Shown here: in pieces, positions 1-8,637 of the stretch
Layout: every line of letters starts with the position of its first letter
Numbering within the stretch: the first letter of the stretch is position 1
NCBI RefSeq assembly: GCF_027568575.1
Contig: NZ_JANUVP010000006.1
Length of the DNA stretch: 64,000 bases
Strand: one strand, 5' to 3'
Source: Caldifermentibacillus hisashii
GTDB lineage: Bacteria > Bacillota > Bacilli > Bacillales > Caldibacillaceae
Translations under genes and position numbers: made by a program
The notes under the pieces: generated by a model
What the model saw: only the letters and a program-made list of their open reading frames with translations
Databases searched by the model: none
What the model was told of the DNA's origin: nothing

Positions 1-2
1 TG

Positions 3-500
3 GACTATTGTTTTATCATAACAGACGGCATCGGCATTCTGGCCGTCGATACGCTCGGATATCAAATACCGATGAGGAAAAGTCGCATAATCCCGAGACA
101 AGAGCAACTTGTATATGAGATGATAGCAGAAGAAAATCCGATCAAATATTCGATACCAAAACATCCGAAAAAAGAACATCATATTATGTCACCTGAACCG
201 GAAGTAATGATGGGGCTGACAAGGAAAGAGCGGCAGTTAAAGCAATTGTTATTTTTAGCTTTAGATCATCTATATACATCGAAAAATACAGGGCAAGTCC
301 GGTACTGGTATACAGAATGGGCACCGGGACATTATTCAACGATTCGGACGAAATCGTTTGAAGAAATATGGAATCAACTGTATGAAGAAGTAAAACTCGG
401 TTGGACAGAAAAACATGAGAAGCTATGTGAGGCTTTAATAAAAGGTGAACCATATTTTGAAAAACTTTGGGAAATGGAAAAAGGATCAAAGGTAAATTAA
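3..500 (+). CDS. yjbA: YjbA family protein (DUF3603), 3' part
   Basis: The reading frame is open to the left edge of the window, so the gene starts upstream. Only the C-terminal part, about 165 residues, is visible. The segments DYCFIITDGIGILAVDTLGY and RKSRIIPRQEQLVYEM match what I recall of the Bacillus YjbA/DUF3603 family. Function is unknown in the family. Position next to trpS, as in B. subtilis, supports the call. The gene ends 14 bases before a strong intrinsic terminator. The methionine at base 72 is internal, not a start. Confidence 0.85.
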   Translation, partial: DYCFIITDGIGILAVDTLGYQIPMRKSRIIPRQEQLVYEMIAEENPIKYSIPKHPKKEHHIMSPEPEVMMGLTRKERQLKQLLFLALDHLYTSKNTGQVRYWYTEWAPGHYSTIRTKSFEEIWNQLYEEVKLGWTEKHEKLCEALIKGEPYFEKLWEMEKGSKVN

Positions 501-513
501 AGAGTCCTACTTC

Positions 514-552
514 AAAAATGTCCGTGAGATAAAACCTCATGGGCATTTTTTT
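514..552 (+). terminator. Intrinsic terminator of yjbA
   Basis: A stem built from AAAAATGTCC and GGGCATTTTT, with a GAG/CTC inner part, is followed by a run of seven T. It lies directly after the yjbA stop codon. Confidence 0.75.
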
Positions 553-940
553 GTACACTGCATGGCGATTAACAATGTATCCCAAATTTTAGTATAGGGC
601 AAATCAGGATTAACAACTGTGTTACTTACTAAAATGGTAATTACACCGATAACGAACTTAATGAAATAATGGTAATAATAAAATAACTAATAATAATCAA
701 TAATATATGGATGAGTAACAATAATATAAAAATCATTGTAGGATTATTTATCTTGGTTCTTTTAATATAACATTCAAATATGATCAAGAACCAATAATTT
801 ATACTGGTCATTTCAGGATTTAAAATGACATAGGTTATGAAAAAAGGAATTTGATAAATTAAAAATTTAGTAATGAAAATTTTATTCATCTCTTTCCAAT
901 TTTCCGTTAAAAAATCCGAAAGAACTAATAATATAATTGT

Positions 941-1120
941 TTGATAATTTTTTCAGTTATAATAGCAAATAGTTTTTTCTTTAAAATTCCTTTTGTCACG
1001 ATAACCATTTGTGTTATCCATTTATTAATTATTATTCCAACCGGATTGATTGATAAAAAGATGGACAATCAAATGCGTAAGAAGATTATAGAAGAAGCGA
1101 TGAAAAGCCTGAAGAAGTAA
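941..1120 (+). CDS. Possible small membrane protein (about 59 aa)
   Basis: A TTG-started frame encodes an N-terminal hydrophobic half (IIFSVIIANSFFFKIPF, then VTITICVIHLLIII) and a charged tail ending KKIIEEAMKSLKK. The hydrophobic-then-basic layout resembles small two-helix membrane proteins. There is no ATG and only a weak purine stretch upstream, so this could be a decayed gene fragment. I do not recognise a family. The rest of the 553-1280 stretch is very AT-rich and shows no other supported gene. Confidence 0.25.
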   Translation: MIIFSVIIANSFFFKIPFVTITICVIHLLIIIPTGLIDKKMDNQMRKKIIEEAMKSLKK

Positions 1121-1280
1121 TAGTTGTTTGGTGACTTCTAATGTGTACGCTAAAATATGTCAGTACAAGATTGATTATTTTGTTGATTTTAATCGTATAT
1201 GATGACCGGGAAATTTTGTCTGACATAAATCGTACATACTCTATGAAAAGATGTAAAACATAAGGTTGGAGGTGGAAACG

Positions 1281-1442
1281 ATGTCGGAAAACGAAAAACT
1301 GAAAAAACAGCTCCGAAAATATTTTAGCGATGAGCAAGCAAAAAAAGATGATCAATCACACGAATTTGATCATGAATTTGCCAATGAACCGTTGACAGCT
1401 GCTGAAAGGTTGAACAATAAAAAAACGAAAAAACGGCAATAA
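1281..1442 (+). CDS. Small charged hypothetical protein (53 aa)
   Basis: An ATG preceded by GGTTGGAGGTGG at good spacing opens a 53-residue frame. It begins MSENEKLKKQLRKYF and ends LNNKKTKKRQ. It is soluble, very hydrophilic and probably helical, with an acidic middle (DEQAKKDD, EFDHEFANEP). The strong ribosome site and the terminator immediately downstream argue that it is a real gene. I do not recognise the family. It sits between yjbA and trpS, convergent with trpS. Confidence 0.6.
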   Translation: MSENEKLKKQLRKYFSDEQAKKDDQSHEFDHEFANEPLTAAERLNNKKTKKRQ

Positions 1443-1444
1443 TG

Positions 1445-1477
1445 AAAAAAAGGGGATGAAAAAGCCATCCCCTTTTT
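1445..1477 (+). terminator. Intrinsic terminator of the 53-aa gene
   Basis: The stem AAAAAGGGGATG / CATCCCCTTTTT with a short loop begins three bases after the stop codon of the small gene. It is symmetrical enough to act on both strands. Confidence 0.85.
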
Positions 1478-1483
1478 CAAAAG

Positions 1484-1739
1484 ATAAGAAAGTATAAAAA
1501 TACAAGTAAATAACTTGGAATTAGTTTTATTGTCTAGCTCCGAGCGCCAGCGACTAGCAAACTTCACTCCCCTCCACTACGATAAGTCAACATCGGCTCG
1601 TCCCTCGCCGTGTTTCCTTTTCCTCGAAAAAGCTAATCGCTTTTTCTTCGTGCGATGTCTATTCGAGGAAGCAAATCTGTTCTCATTGCGGGGCGCTCCA
1701 GTTTGTACGTCGCTAAGCGGGCGCTCTGCGCTTTTCTTA
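1484..1739. repeat. Dispersed repeat family A, copy 1 (long form)
   Basis: This 256-bp segment is nearly identical to 8851-9047. Shared landmarks are ATAAGAAAGTATAAAAATAC at the left, GTCTAGCTCCGAGCGCCAGC in the middle and GCGGGCGCTCTGCGCTTTTC at the right. Copy 1 carries about 60 extra bases that copy 2 lacks; these are bounded by inverted TTCCTCGAA/TTCGAGGAA. The right end stops 17 bases before the trpS stop codon. Frames read through it are spurious. It resembles the short non-coding repeats common in Bacillus intergenic regions. Confidence 0.85.
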
Positions 1740-1756
1740 CAGAAATCAATTGGATT

Positions 1757-2743
1757 CTATCTTTTCCGACCGAGTCCCATTGCTTTCTCCATTTTCCGTA
1801 ACATTTTGTTTGCGACCAGTGCAGCTTTTTCTGCCCCTTCATCTAAAATATTATCAAGTTCATCAGAATCGATTAATTCTTTATAACGGTCTTGTATCGG
1901 TTGCAGCGCATTAATAATTACTTCGGCTAGATCCGTTTTAAATACACCGTAACCTTTTCCTTCATATTTCTTTTCTAGATCTTCAACAGATATATTGCCA
2001 AAAATTGAATAAATCGACATTAAGTTAGAAACACCCGGTTTGTTTTCTTTATCGAATTTCACAACACCGTCTGAGTCGGTAACTGCGCTTTTAATTTTTT
2101 TCTCAATTTGTTTCGGTTCATCCAGCATAGAAATAAATCCTTTTTGATTTGGATCAGATTTGCTCATTTTTTTTGTTGGTTCCTGCAAGGACATAATTCG
2201 AGCACCGACTTTTGGTAAATGAATATCTGGAATCGTAAAGATATCATTATATTTTTTATTAAAACGTTCAGCCAGATCTCTAGTTAATTCAATATGCTGT
2301 TTTTGATCATCGCCAACCGGTACAAGATCAGCGCTATATAATAAAATATCAGCAGCCATCAGTGGTGGGTAGGTTAGAAGACCTGCTGAAACCGCCTCTT
2401 TTCCGGCTGATTTATCTTTAAATTGCGTCATTCTTTCTAATTCACCAATATAACTAATGCATTGCAACATCCAAGCTGCCTGGGCATGAGCGGGTACTTC
2501 CGATTGAATAAATAACGTAGCTTTATTTGGATCAAGCCCGACTGCTAAATATAATGCGGCCAAACTGCGGATATTTTTCTGTAATGTTTTTGGATCTTGC
2601 GGAACGGTAATGGCATGTTGGTCAACAATGCAAAAATAACAATTGTATTCATTCTGTAAGGCGACAAACTGTTTTAATGCCCCAATATAGTTACCGATTG
2701 TTATCATTCCGCTTGGTTGAATTCCTGAAAATATTGTTTTCAT
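1757..2743 (-). CDS. trpS: Tryptophanyl-tRNA synthetase
   Basis: Class I aminoacyl-tRNA synthetase that charges tRNA-Trp; cytoplasmic. The protein is 328 residues, normal for bacterial TrpRS. The HIGH-like signature is TIGN at about residues 15-18, after FSGIQPSG, and the KMSKS loop is in KKMSKSDPNQKG near residue 195. The open frame extends upstream to 2980, but that part is the T-box leader. The start at 2743 (MKTIFSGIQPSG) has GGAGG in the leader just before it. The gene is monocistronic, controlled by the T-box upstream. A family A repeat lies directly beyond its 3' end. Confidence 0.97.
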   Translation of the reverse strand: MKTIFSGIQPSGMITIGNYIGALKQFVALQNEYNCYFCIVDQHAITVPQDPKTLQKNIRSLAALYLAVGLDPNKATLFIQSEVPAHAQAAWMLQCISYIGELERMTQFKDKSAGKEAVSAGLLTYPPLMAADILLYSADLVPVGDDQKQHIELTRDLAERFNKKYNDIFTIPDIHLPKVGARIMSLQEPTKKMSKSDPNQKGFISMLDEPKQIEKKIKSAVTDSDGVVKFDKENKPGVSNLMSIYSIFGNISVEDLEKKYEGKGYGVFKTDLAEVIINALQPIQDRYKELIDSDELDNILDEGAEKAALVANKMLRKMEKAMGLGRKR

Positions 2744-2809
2744 TGTAACGCCTCCATTATTTTTAAATCGATTGCTCTGTAGTGCTGCATTTTTAGATGG
2801 ACTATTTAC

Positions 2810-3045
2810 TGAAATAAAAAACCATCCGTCCAAAAGTAGGGACGAATGGTCATAAATCCGCGGTACCACCCTAGTTACCGAAATGGTCACTTTACCTTTA
2901 ACGCAAGGCATACGCAAATGTCTACTAAACAGAAGAAAATTAGTCCCGTTGTTCGAATTTGACTCGAAAGTCCATTCCATCCGACTTGCAGTTTGTTTCC
3001 ACCCGCCACAAACTCTCTATAATGCATAAGTAGAATGTACTAATC
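2810..3045 (-). promoter_or_regulatory. T-box leader of trpS (tryptophan specifier)
   Basis: On the minus strand the leader carries the T-box core AGGGTGGTACCGCGG (plus-strand 2857-2872). Next comes a terminator ACCATTCGTCC / GGACGGATGGT with a T run at about 2812-2853. Upstream is a stem I region with the specifier context GGAATGGAC, whose UGG codon (plus-strand 2972-2974) fits tryptophan. Uncharged tRNA-Trp should stabilise the antiterminator and allow trpS transcription. Confidence 0.92.
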
Positions 3046-3091
3046 TTTCTCATCGCTTTACTTGTAATGATTATTTAAAATGTATATCTGT

Positions 3092-3120
3092 ATTATATGC
3101 AATTCATATATAAAAATCAA
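3092..3120 (-). promoter_or_regulatory. Sigma-A promoter of trpS
   Basis: Read on the minus strand, TTGATT and TATAAT are separated by 17 bases. The start point would fall about 40 bases before stem I of the T-box. Confidence 0.7.
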
Positions 3121-3142
3121 TAAAGCAAGGGGAGAAAATCAA

Positions 3143-3223
3143 TTGGAACCAAAACACAAAATGACAGTTTTCAATAAGACCAATGTAAATGATAATAAAT
3201 ACTCAAAAAAGATATCCGACTAA
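3143..3223 (+). CDS. Possible 26-aa peptide upstream of spx
   Basis: A TTG codon follows AAGGGGAG at ideal spacing and opens a frame for MEPKHKMTVFNK...SKKISD. It ends at a stop codon placed within the left arm of a 10-bp inverted repeat (CTAATTTCCT / AGGAAATTAG). Peptide and hairpin together look like a small transcription unit. In B. subtilis yjbC occupies this position, and it is absent here. No family is recognised and the frame could be chance. The remaining 3224-3470 bases are AT-rich and probably hold the spx promoter. Confidence 0.35.
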   Translation: MEPKHKMTVFNKTNVNDNKYSKKISD

Positions 3224-3257
3224 TTTCCTATTGAGTATGATACTTTAGGAAATTAGT
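3220..3257 (+). other. Inverted repeat after the small upstream ORF
   Basis: CTAATTTCCT and AGGAAATTAG pair perfectly around a 17-base loop. The T run after it is weak, so it may be a poor terminator or an RNA structure in the spx leader. Confidence 0.45.
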
Positions 3258-3470
3258 GTTATTCACCTTATTTTTATTCAATATAAATAGTAAGCTTTTT
3301 ACGATTAACCGTCTCAGAAAAAATCAAAAATTATTTTAAAATATATACCCAATTTCTTGAAAATCATGTATAATTAAGAAAAAGATATTCCTATTTTAAA
3401 TTAATTTTAATTTAAAGATGTTGAAATAAATATTCATATACAAAAATATCCAAAAGGAGCGATCGAAAGA

Positions 3471-3866
3471 ATGGTTACATTGTACACTGCACCTAGTTGT
3501 ACTTCTTGTCGGAAAGCAAGAGCTTGGCTAGAGGAACATAACATACCATTTAAAGAACGGAATATATTTTCCGAACCTTTGACAATTGAAGAAATCAAGG
3601 AAATTTTTCGGATGACAGAAGACGGTACCGATGAAATCATTTCAACACGTTCGAAAACTTTCCAAAAGTTGCATGTGAACTTGGACGCGCTTCCATTACA
3701 ACAATTGTTTCAACTAATTAGAGAAAATCCGGGACTTTTACGCCGTCCGATTATTATTGACGAAAAACGGTTACAGGTCGGTTATAACGAAGATGAAATC
3801 CGTCGTTTCCTTCCAAGAAAAGTACGGACTTATCAATTAAGGGAAGCACAAAAACTTGTCAACTGA
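3471..3866 (+). CDS. spx: Transcriptional regulator Spx
   Basis: Spx is a global regulator of thiol and oxidative stress. It binds the C-terminal domain of the RNA polymerase alpha subunit. The 131-residue protein has the redox switch Cys10-x-x-Cys13 (CTSC) in an ArsC-like fold. It also has the conserved stretches RMTEDGTDEIISTRSK and LLRRPIIIDEKRLQVGYNED, nearly identical to B. subtilis Spx. The start has AAAAGGAGCG upstream. Levels are set by ClpXP with the adaptor SpxH, whose gene is also in this window (8972-9907). Confidence 0.98.
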   Translation: MVTLYTAPSCTSCRKARAWLEEHNIPFKERNIFSEPLTIEEIKEIFRMTEDGTDEIISTRSKTFQKLHVNLDALPLQQLFQLIRENPGLLRRPIIIDEKRLQVGYNEDEIRRFLPRKVRTYQLREAQKLVN

Positions 3867-3925
3867 TTGAAAAAACCAATCCCTTTACTGTTTTTAAAAA
3901 ACGGTATATAATAAGTTAATCAGCC

Positions 3926-3957
3926 ACCTTCATGCAAAAGTGCGTGAAGGTTTTTTT
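3926..3957 (+). terminator. Intrinsic terminator of spx
   Basis: ACCTTCA/TGAAGGT with an inner GCA/TGC stem is followed by seven T. It lies 60 bases after the spx stop codon. Confidence 0.85.
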
Positions 3958-4214
3958 CTAAATATGTTTTTTTTAAAATACTATGACTTAAACTTACATG
4001 TACGGTTACCATATGGACATGTAGTTGAATTGGGTTGGTTACTTATTTTATAATAATTTAGTCTTTTTTATTTCCGTTCTTTTTGGTTTTGTCATAAAAT
4101 AGGATTAGAAGACATACAATATGTTCATTTAGGCGGGAAAAAAGACGGACTTTTTTGGTTTTTTCAAGGGAACTTTACCCTTCAAATAAATGGTCGAGAA
4201 GGGAGCGTTATGAA

Positions 4215-4880
4215 ATGGAGATCGAACGCATTAATGAGAATACATTAAAATTTTTTATTTCTTATGTAGATGTAGAAGAACGAGGATTTGATCGTGAAGA
4301 AATTTGGTATAGTCGTGAAAAAAGTGAGCAATTATTTTGGGAAGTAATGGATGAAGTAAACGAAGAAGAGGACTTTCCTTTCGACGGACCGTTATGGATT
4401 CAAGTTCAAGCTTTAGAGAAAGGATTGGAAGTATTTGTCACAAAAGCACAACTTACTAAAGACGGCGGTCGCTTGGAATTACCGCTTGAAGGAAAATTTA
4501 GTGCTTTTCCAATAACTGAGCAAGTAGATGACATACTTGACCACCATTTCCAATACAGTGAGCAAGAAGAAATGGAAGAGGTGGATGAACATTCGATTTC
4601 CTTTGTTGCTTACTTTAATGAATTCGATGATCTCATCCCGCTGGCCAAACGTTTGAATCCTGAAGGTGCTATAACGAAACTATACGCAGTTGAAAATTCT
4701 TATTACTTATATATAGACTTTCCGTTTGACGTTTTTACCGAAGAAGAAATTGATGATTGTTTGAGCATCATTCTCGAATATAGTATGGAATCACAACGAA
4801 CGATTCATTTTTTACAAGAGTACGGGAAGGAAATTATTTCTGAAAATGTCTTTACGGTTATTCGGAAATATTTTCATTAA
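4215..4880 (+). CDS. mecA: Adaptor protein MecA
   Basis: MecA targets ComK and other substrates to the ClpC-ClpP protease and so holds back competence. The 221-residue protein begins MEIERINENTLKFFISYVD and carries REEIWY and ELFWEVMDEV-like blocks of the N-terminal substrate-binding domain. An acidic linker follows around residues 110-130. The C-terminal ClpC-binding domain (residues about 131-221) includes NSYYLYIDF. The open frame continues upstream to 4155, but AAGGGAG before base 4215 and family alignment fix this start. coiA follows, as in B. subtilis. Confidence 0.96.
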   Translation: MEIERINENTLKFFISYVDVEERGFDREEIWYSREKSEQLFWEVMDEVNEEEDFPFDGPLWIQVQALEKGLEVFVTKAQLTKDGGRLELPLEGKFSAFPITEQVDDILDHHFQYSEQEEMEEVDEHSISFVAYFNEFDDLIPLAKRLNPEGAITKLYAVENSYYLYIDFPFDVFTEEEIDDCLSIILEYSMESQRTIHFLQEYGKEIISENVFTVIRKYFH

Positions 4881-5047
4881 ATGTAAAAATGACGATTTTG
4901 AATTCCATTTTTATAAAAAACCGGTTTTCTGCCAAGGAGAATCGGTATTTTTTATGTTTTTATCCTTCAAAACGGTTATTTTCATCTTTTGACGAGTTTA
5001 TGAAACCCGTTCATAATAAGGAACATCCAGGAAAGGAGGAGAATCAT

Positions 5048-6244
5048 TTGTTCATTGCTAAAACGAGTTCAGGTGACTTTATATCCGTTTTAAATGGAAC
5101 TTACGATGCGATTAAGGATATTAAAAAGCACGAACCGTTTTTTTGCCCTTCCTGCAATGGTGAATTAATTCTTAAAATGGGTGTGAAAAAAATTCCTCAT
5201 TTTGCCCATAAGAGTAAATGTCCGATAAAACCGGAAGGAGAGTCAGAAATCCATTTGCTGGGAAAAAAGAGATTATATGAATGGTTAACTGTACAAGGAT
5301 TTCGACCGAGAATGGAAGTATTTCTATCTGCCTTGAATCAACAACCTGATTTGCTGTTTGAATGGGGTGGAAAAAAAGTTGCAGTTGAATTCCAATGTTC
5401 GATCATACAGACAAACGAAATCAAGCGGCGGACATTAAATTATTTAAAATATTCATACTGGCCGCTTTGGATTGTTAATCAAAAACATGTAACAACACGA
5501 TATGGATCTATGATTCATTTAAGTGAGTTTTTAACCGGTTTTATTAATAAAACTGCAAATGGAACTCCATTTTTGCTTTCGTTTAATCCGGAAACCGACT
5601 GCCTCTATTTATATAACAATATTATTCCGTTCTCAATTAATCGTGCATATACGAGCATTGATAAATTTACCCTTAAAGATACATTGGTGAAAGTTCTATC
5701 ACAAAAACGGCAATCTCACCGGTTTTATGAAAATTGGAATGACCAATTGGAAAAATGGATACAGAGGCAATCCCTATTGCCCAATGGAAGAAACAATCCC
5801 TTTTTACAGTTTTTATATCATCACCAAATTCATGTAACAGAACTTCCTCCTGAAATTGGCTTGCCGGTAAGAAATATGTTTCTTATTTATAATCATCCAA
5901 TGGAATGGCAATTTTATATTTGGTTTTATTTTTTATATAGACGAAAAAAAGGAGATGCTATTCCGGTACAACAAATAAAATCATTTGTGGTTCACAGCTT
6001 GAAACAAATAATTAAATTCCGTGATTTAGTGCTCTTTTCCGAATCAGAACAATATCGTCCCGTTCATGATTATTTACAAATTTTAACCGATATTGGATTT
6101 TTCAGCAGAATTGGGGACAAATTAATTGTAAAGAAAGTACCAAAACGAATTGTCAATCCACATCTTTTCAGGCAAGAAAAAAGCAAGGATTTTTATCGTC
6201 GTTATAAAGCAATCATTTTAAAACCTTTTCTATTGACGGAATGA
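5048..6244 (+). CDS. coiA: Competence protein CoiA
   Basis: CoiA promotes recombination of incoming DNA during transformation and has a nuclease-like fold. The preferred start is TTG at 5048, because GAAAGGAGGA lies 7-8 bases before it and the first residues (LFIAKTSSGDFISVL) match family N-termini. That gives 398 residues. Visible features are a zinc-ribbon-like CPSCNG...HFAHKSKC near the N-terminus and the PD-(D/E)xK-like DLLFEWGGKKVAVEFQ. The frame is open up to 4889, but that part lacks family similarity. It follows mecA and precedes pepF. Confidence 0.93.
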   Translation: MFIAKTSSGDFISVLNGTYDAIKDIKKHEPFFCPSCNGELILKMGVKKIPHFAHKSKCPIKPEGESEIHLLGKKRLYEWLTVQGFRPRMEVFLSALNQQPDLLFEWGGKKVAVEFQCSIIQTNEIKRRTLNYLKYSYWPLWIVNQKHVTTRYGSMIHLSEFLTGFINKTANGTPFLLSFNPETDCLYLYNNIIPFSINRAYTSIDKFTLKDTLVKVLSQKRQSHRFYENWNDQLEKWIQRQSLLPNGRNNPFLQFLYHHQIHVTELPPEIGLPVRNMFLIYNHPMEWQFYIWFYFLYRRKKGDAIPVQQIKSFVVHSLKQIIKFRDLVLFSESEQYRPVHDYLQILTDIGFFSRIGDKLIVKKVPKRIVNPHLFRQEKSKDFYRRYKAIILKPFLLTE

Positions 6245-6345
6245 TTAGATAGGGTTATTTTTAGAATTAACATATATTTCCTTTCATCTTTTTAGAATTG
6301 CATACATATCTAGGAAATAAATTACCAATGAATGGAGGAGTTATG

Positions 6346-8163
6346 ATGTCAACAGAAAAAGCAGTAAAAAAACTGCCGGCAAGAAATGAAATCCCGGTAA
6401 AGGATACATGGGCACTGGAAAATATTTTTGCAACAGACGAAAAATGGAAAGAGGAGTTTGAGCAGATTAAAGCGATAATTCCTAAAGCTTTTGAATTTCA
6501 AGGGAAACTTGGTGAAAATGCTGACGTTTTATATGAAGCATTGCAATATCAAGATGAAGTGATGATGCGACTGGGGAAATTGTATACATATGCCCATATG
6601 CGATATGATCAGGATACGACAAATTCTTTCTATCAAGGAATGAATGATCAAGCGAGAAATTTGTATACTCAGGCAGCAAGTGCTTTTTCCTTCGTTGTCC
6701 CCGAATTACTGGCGATTGATGAGAATAAAATTCGACAGTTTTTAACCGAAAAAGAAGAATTAAAGTTATATGAGCATGCTTTGGAAGAAATTAATTTGCA
6801 ACGTCCGCATGTATTGTCACCTGAAGTAGAAGCGATTTTAGCCCAAAGTACAGAAGTGACGGATGCGCCGAGTAATACATTCGGCATGCTAAATAACGCA
6901 GACTTGGAGTTTCCATCTATTGTGGATGAAAACGGAGAAGAAGTCGAAATAACGCACGGCCGTTATATTCGCTTTTTAGAAAGTGCGGATCGCCGTGTGC
7001 GAAAAGATGCGTTTCATGCTTTATATGAAACGTATGGGAAATTTCGAAATACGTTTGCGAGTACACTAAGCGGACAAGTAAAACGCAATAATTTTTATGC
7101 TAATGTCCGTAAATACAAATCGGCACGGGAAGCCGCACTATCCGCCAACAATATTCCGGAGTCGGTATATGATAATTTAGTGGAAACAATCAATAAAAAC
7201 TTGCCGCTTCTACACCGTTATGTCGCATTACGGAAAAAGGTGCTTGGACTTGATGAATTGCATATGTATGATTTGTATACACCGCTTGTTAAAGATGTCA
7301 AAATGGAAGTGACCTTTGAAGAGGCAAAAGATATCGTCTTAAAAGGATTGGCTCCAATGGGGGAAGAATATCTTTCCGTTTTAAAAGAAGGGTTTGCCAA
7401 TCGCTGGGTAGATGTCCATGAAAATAAAGGAAAAAGAAGCGGGGCTTACTCATCCGGAGCGTATGGAACCGATCCGTATATATTGTTAAACTGGCAAGAC
7501 AATGTCAATAATTTGTTTACCCTTGCCCATGAATTTGGTCATTCGGTACATAGTTACTATACAAGGAAATACCAACCATTTCCTTATGGCGATTATTCGA
7601 TTTTTGTTGCCGAAGTTGCCTCCACTTGTAATGAAAATTTATTAAGTGAGTATTTGTTAAAAACATTGGACGATGATAGAAAACGGCTGTACATTTTGAA
7701 TAATTATTTGGAAACATTCCGTGGCACGGTATTCCGGCAGACCATGTTTGCTGAATTTGAACATGATATTCACATTCGTTCCCAAAAAGGGGAAGCATTG
7801 ACGGCAGAGTTATTGACAAATATTTATTATGATTTGAATAAAAAATATTTTGGTGATGATGTTGTTATTGACGAGGAAATTGGCTTAGAATGGGCGAGAA
7901 TTCCGCATTTCTACTACAACTATTATGTTTACCAATATGCAACGGGCTTAAGTGCATCAACGGCATTGAGTAAACAAATTTTAGAAGAAGGAGAGCCTGC
8001 CGTAGAACGATATATCGGTTATTTGAAATCCGGAAGCTCGGATTATCCAATCGAAGTGTTGAAAAAAGCAGGGGTGGATATGACAACGGCGGAACCAATC
8101 GAAAATGCCTGCAAAGTTTTTGAAGAGAAATTGACTGAAATGGAACGACTTTTAAATAAATGA
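6346..8163 (+). CDS. pepF: Oligoendopeptidase F
   Basis: Cytosolic zinc metallopeptidase of the M3B family, which cleaves peptides of roughly 7-17 residues. The zinc motif HEFGH is at residues 395-399, and the second metal-ligand region (EVASTCNENLLSEY) follows about 25 residues later. Length is 605 residues. Of two adjacent ATG codons, the one at 6346 has GGAGG seven bases upstream, so it is preferred over 6343. In Bacillus this gene follows coiA, and overexpression of PepF has been reported to affect sporulation. A clear terminator follows. Confidence 0.96.
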   Translation: MSTEKAVKKLPARNEIPVKDTWALENIFATDEKWKEEFEQIKAIIPKAFEFQGKLGENADVLYEALQYQDEVMMRLGKLYTYAHMRYDQDTTNSFYQGMNDQARNLYTQAASAFSFVVPELLAIDENKIRQFLTEKEELKLYEHALEEINLQRPHVLSPEVEAILAQSTEVTDAPSNTFGMLNNADLEFPSIVDENGEEVEITHGRYIRFLESADRRVRKDAFHALYETYGKFRNTFASTLSGQVKRNNFYANVRKYKSAREAALSANNIPESVYDNLVETINKNLPLLHRYVALRKKVLGLDELHMYDLYTPLVKDVKMEVTFEEAKDIVLKGLAPMGEEYLSVLKEGFANRWVDVHENKGKRSGAYSSGAYGTDPYILLNWQDNVNNLFTLAHEFGHSVHSYYTRKYQPFPYGDYSIFVAEVASTCNENLLSEYLLKTLDDDRKRLYILNNYLETFRGTVFRQTMFAEFEHDIHIRSQKGEALTAELLTNIYYDLNKKYFGDDVVIDEEIGLEWARIPHFYYNYYVYQYATGLSASTALSKQILEEGEPAVERYIGYLKSGSSDYPIEVLKKAGVDMTTAEPIENACKVFEEKLTEMERLLNK

Positions 8164-8174
8164 AAATATGTGAA

Positions 8175-8217
8175 AAAGGGCAAGTTTGGGTGAATTCACC
8201 TGCAAAATTTGCCCTTT
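8175..8217 (+). terminator. Intrinsic terminator of pepF
   Basis: AAAGGGCAA...TTGCCCTTT with an inner GGTG/CACC stem begins 12 bases after pepF. Its symmetry suggests action on both strands, serving the convergent small gene too. Confidence 0.85.
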
Positions 8218-8293
8218 CTATACTGATACAAAAACTTATTTTGATTTTTCACTCCAAGATACTTTCTACTATTAGACATTTTGTCACATAGTA

Positions 8294-8473
8294 TTATTTT
8301 TTAAATCCTTTAAATTGGTTATGGTAATTTATGTAAGATAAAAATATTAAGATAGAAAAAAATAGGAAAGTTGCCGTCAGATACAATGGAAAAATTTTCA
8401 AAATACCAAAGAGATAACCGACAAAAGAAACAATGACTAATAAAATAAACCCACCTATATACCAACGATTCAT
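8294..8473 (-). CDS. Small two-helix membrane protein, YizD position (59 aa)
   Basis: An unbroken 60-codon frame starts at ATG 8473, after GAGAGTGAT on the minus strand. It encodes MNRWYIGGFILLVIVSFVGY followed by a second hydrophobic stretch (LTATFLFFSILIFLSYI) and a short basic tail. Two transmembrane segments are evident. B. subtilis has the small gene yizD at this place between pepF and roxS-yjbH, so it is probably the positional counterpart. I cannot confirm sequence homology. Confidence 0.6.
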   Translation of the reverse strand: MNRWYIGGFILLVIVSFVGYLFGILKIFPLYLTATFLFFSILIFLSYINYHNQFKGFKK

Positions 8474-8602
8474 ATGATCACTCTCATTAGATAATTTGTC
8501 CTTATCATTTTATGTAGCGGTGCGGTACAGTATGATAGGTGGGTAAAATTTGTCCCAGTATGACAAAAAATGTGTCGAAAATGTGAAATATATAATAATG
8601 AC

Positions 8603-8631
8603 TTGCACAAAGGTTGAGGATTTGATATTAT
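8603..8631 (+). promoter_or_regulatory. Sigma-A promoter of the RoxS/RsaE-like sRNA
   Basis: TTGCAC (8603-8608) and TATTAT (8626-8631) have the optimal 17-base spacer. The predicted start is near 8638. Confidence 0.8.
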
Positions 8632-8637
8632 AGTGGT

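Noticed and set aside
641..889. 82-codon hydrophobic frame on the minus strand
   Set aside because: Very AT-rich chance frame full of Ile/Leu/Phe, without a ribosome site or family match.
1515..1886. 123-codon plus-strand frame
   Set aside because: It lies across repeat family A and antisense to trpS; the same frame recurs at the other copy, so it reflects the repeat.
2744..2980. 79-codon N-terminal extension of TrpRS
   Set aside because: This stretch is the T-box leader and terminator; the family start with a ribosome site is at 2743.
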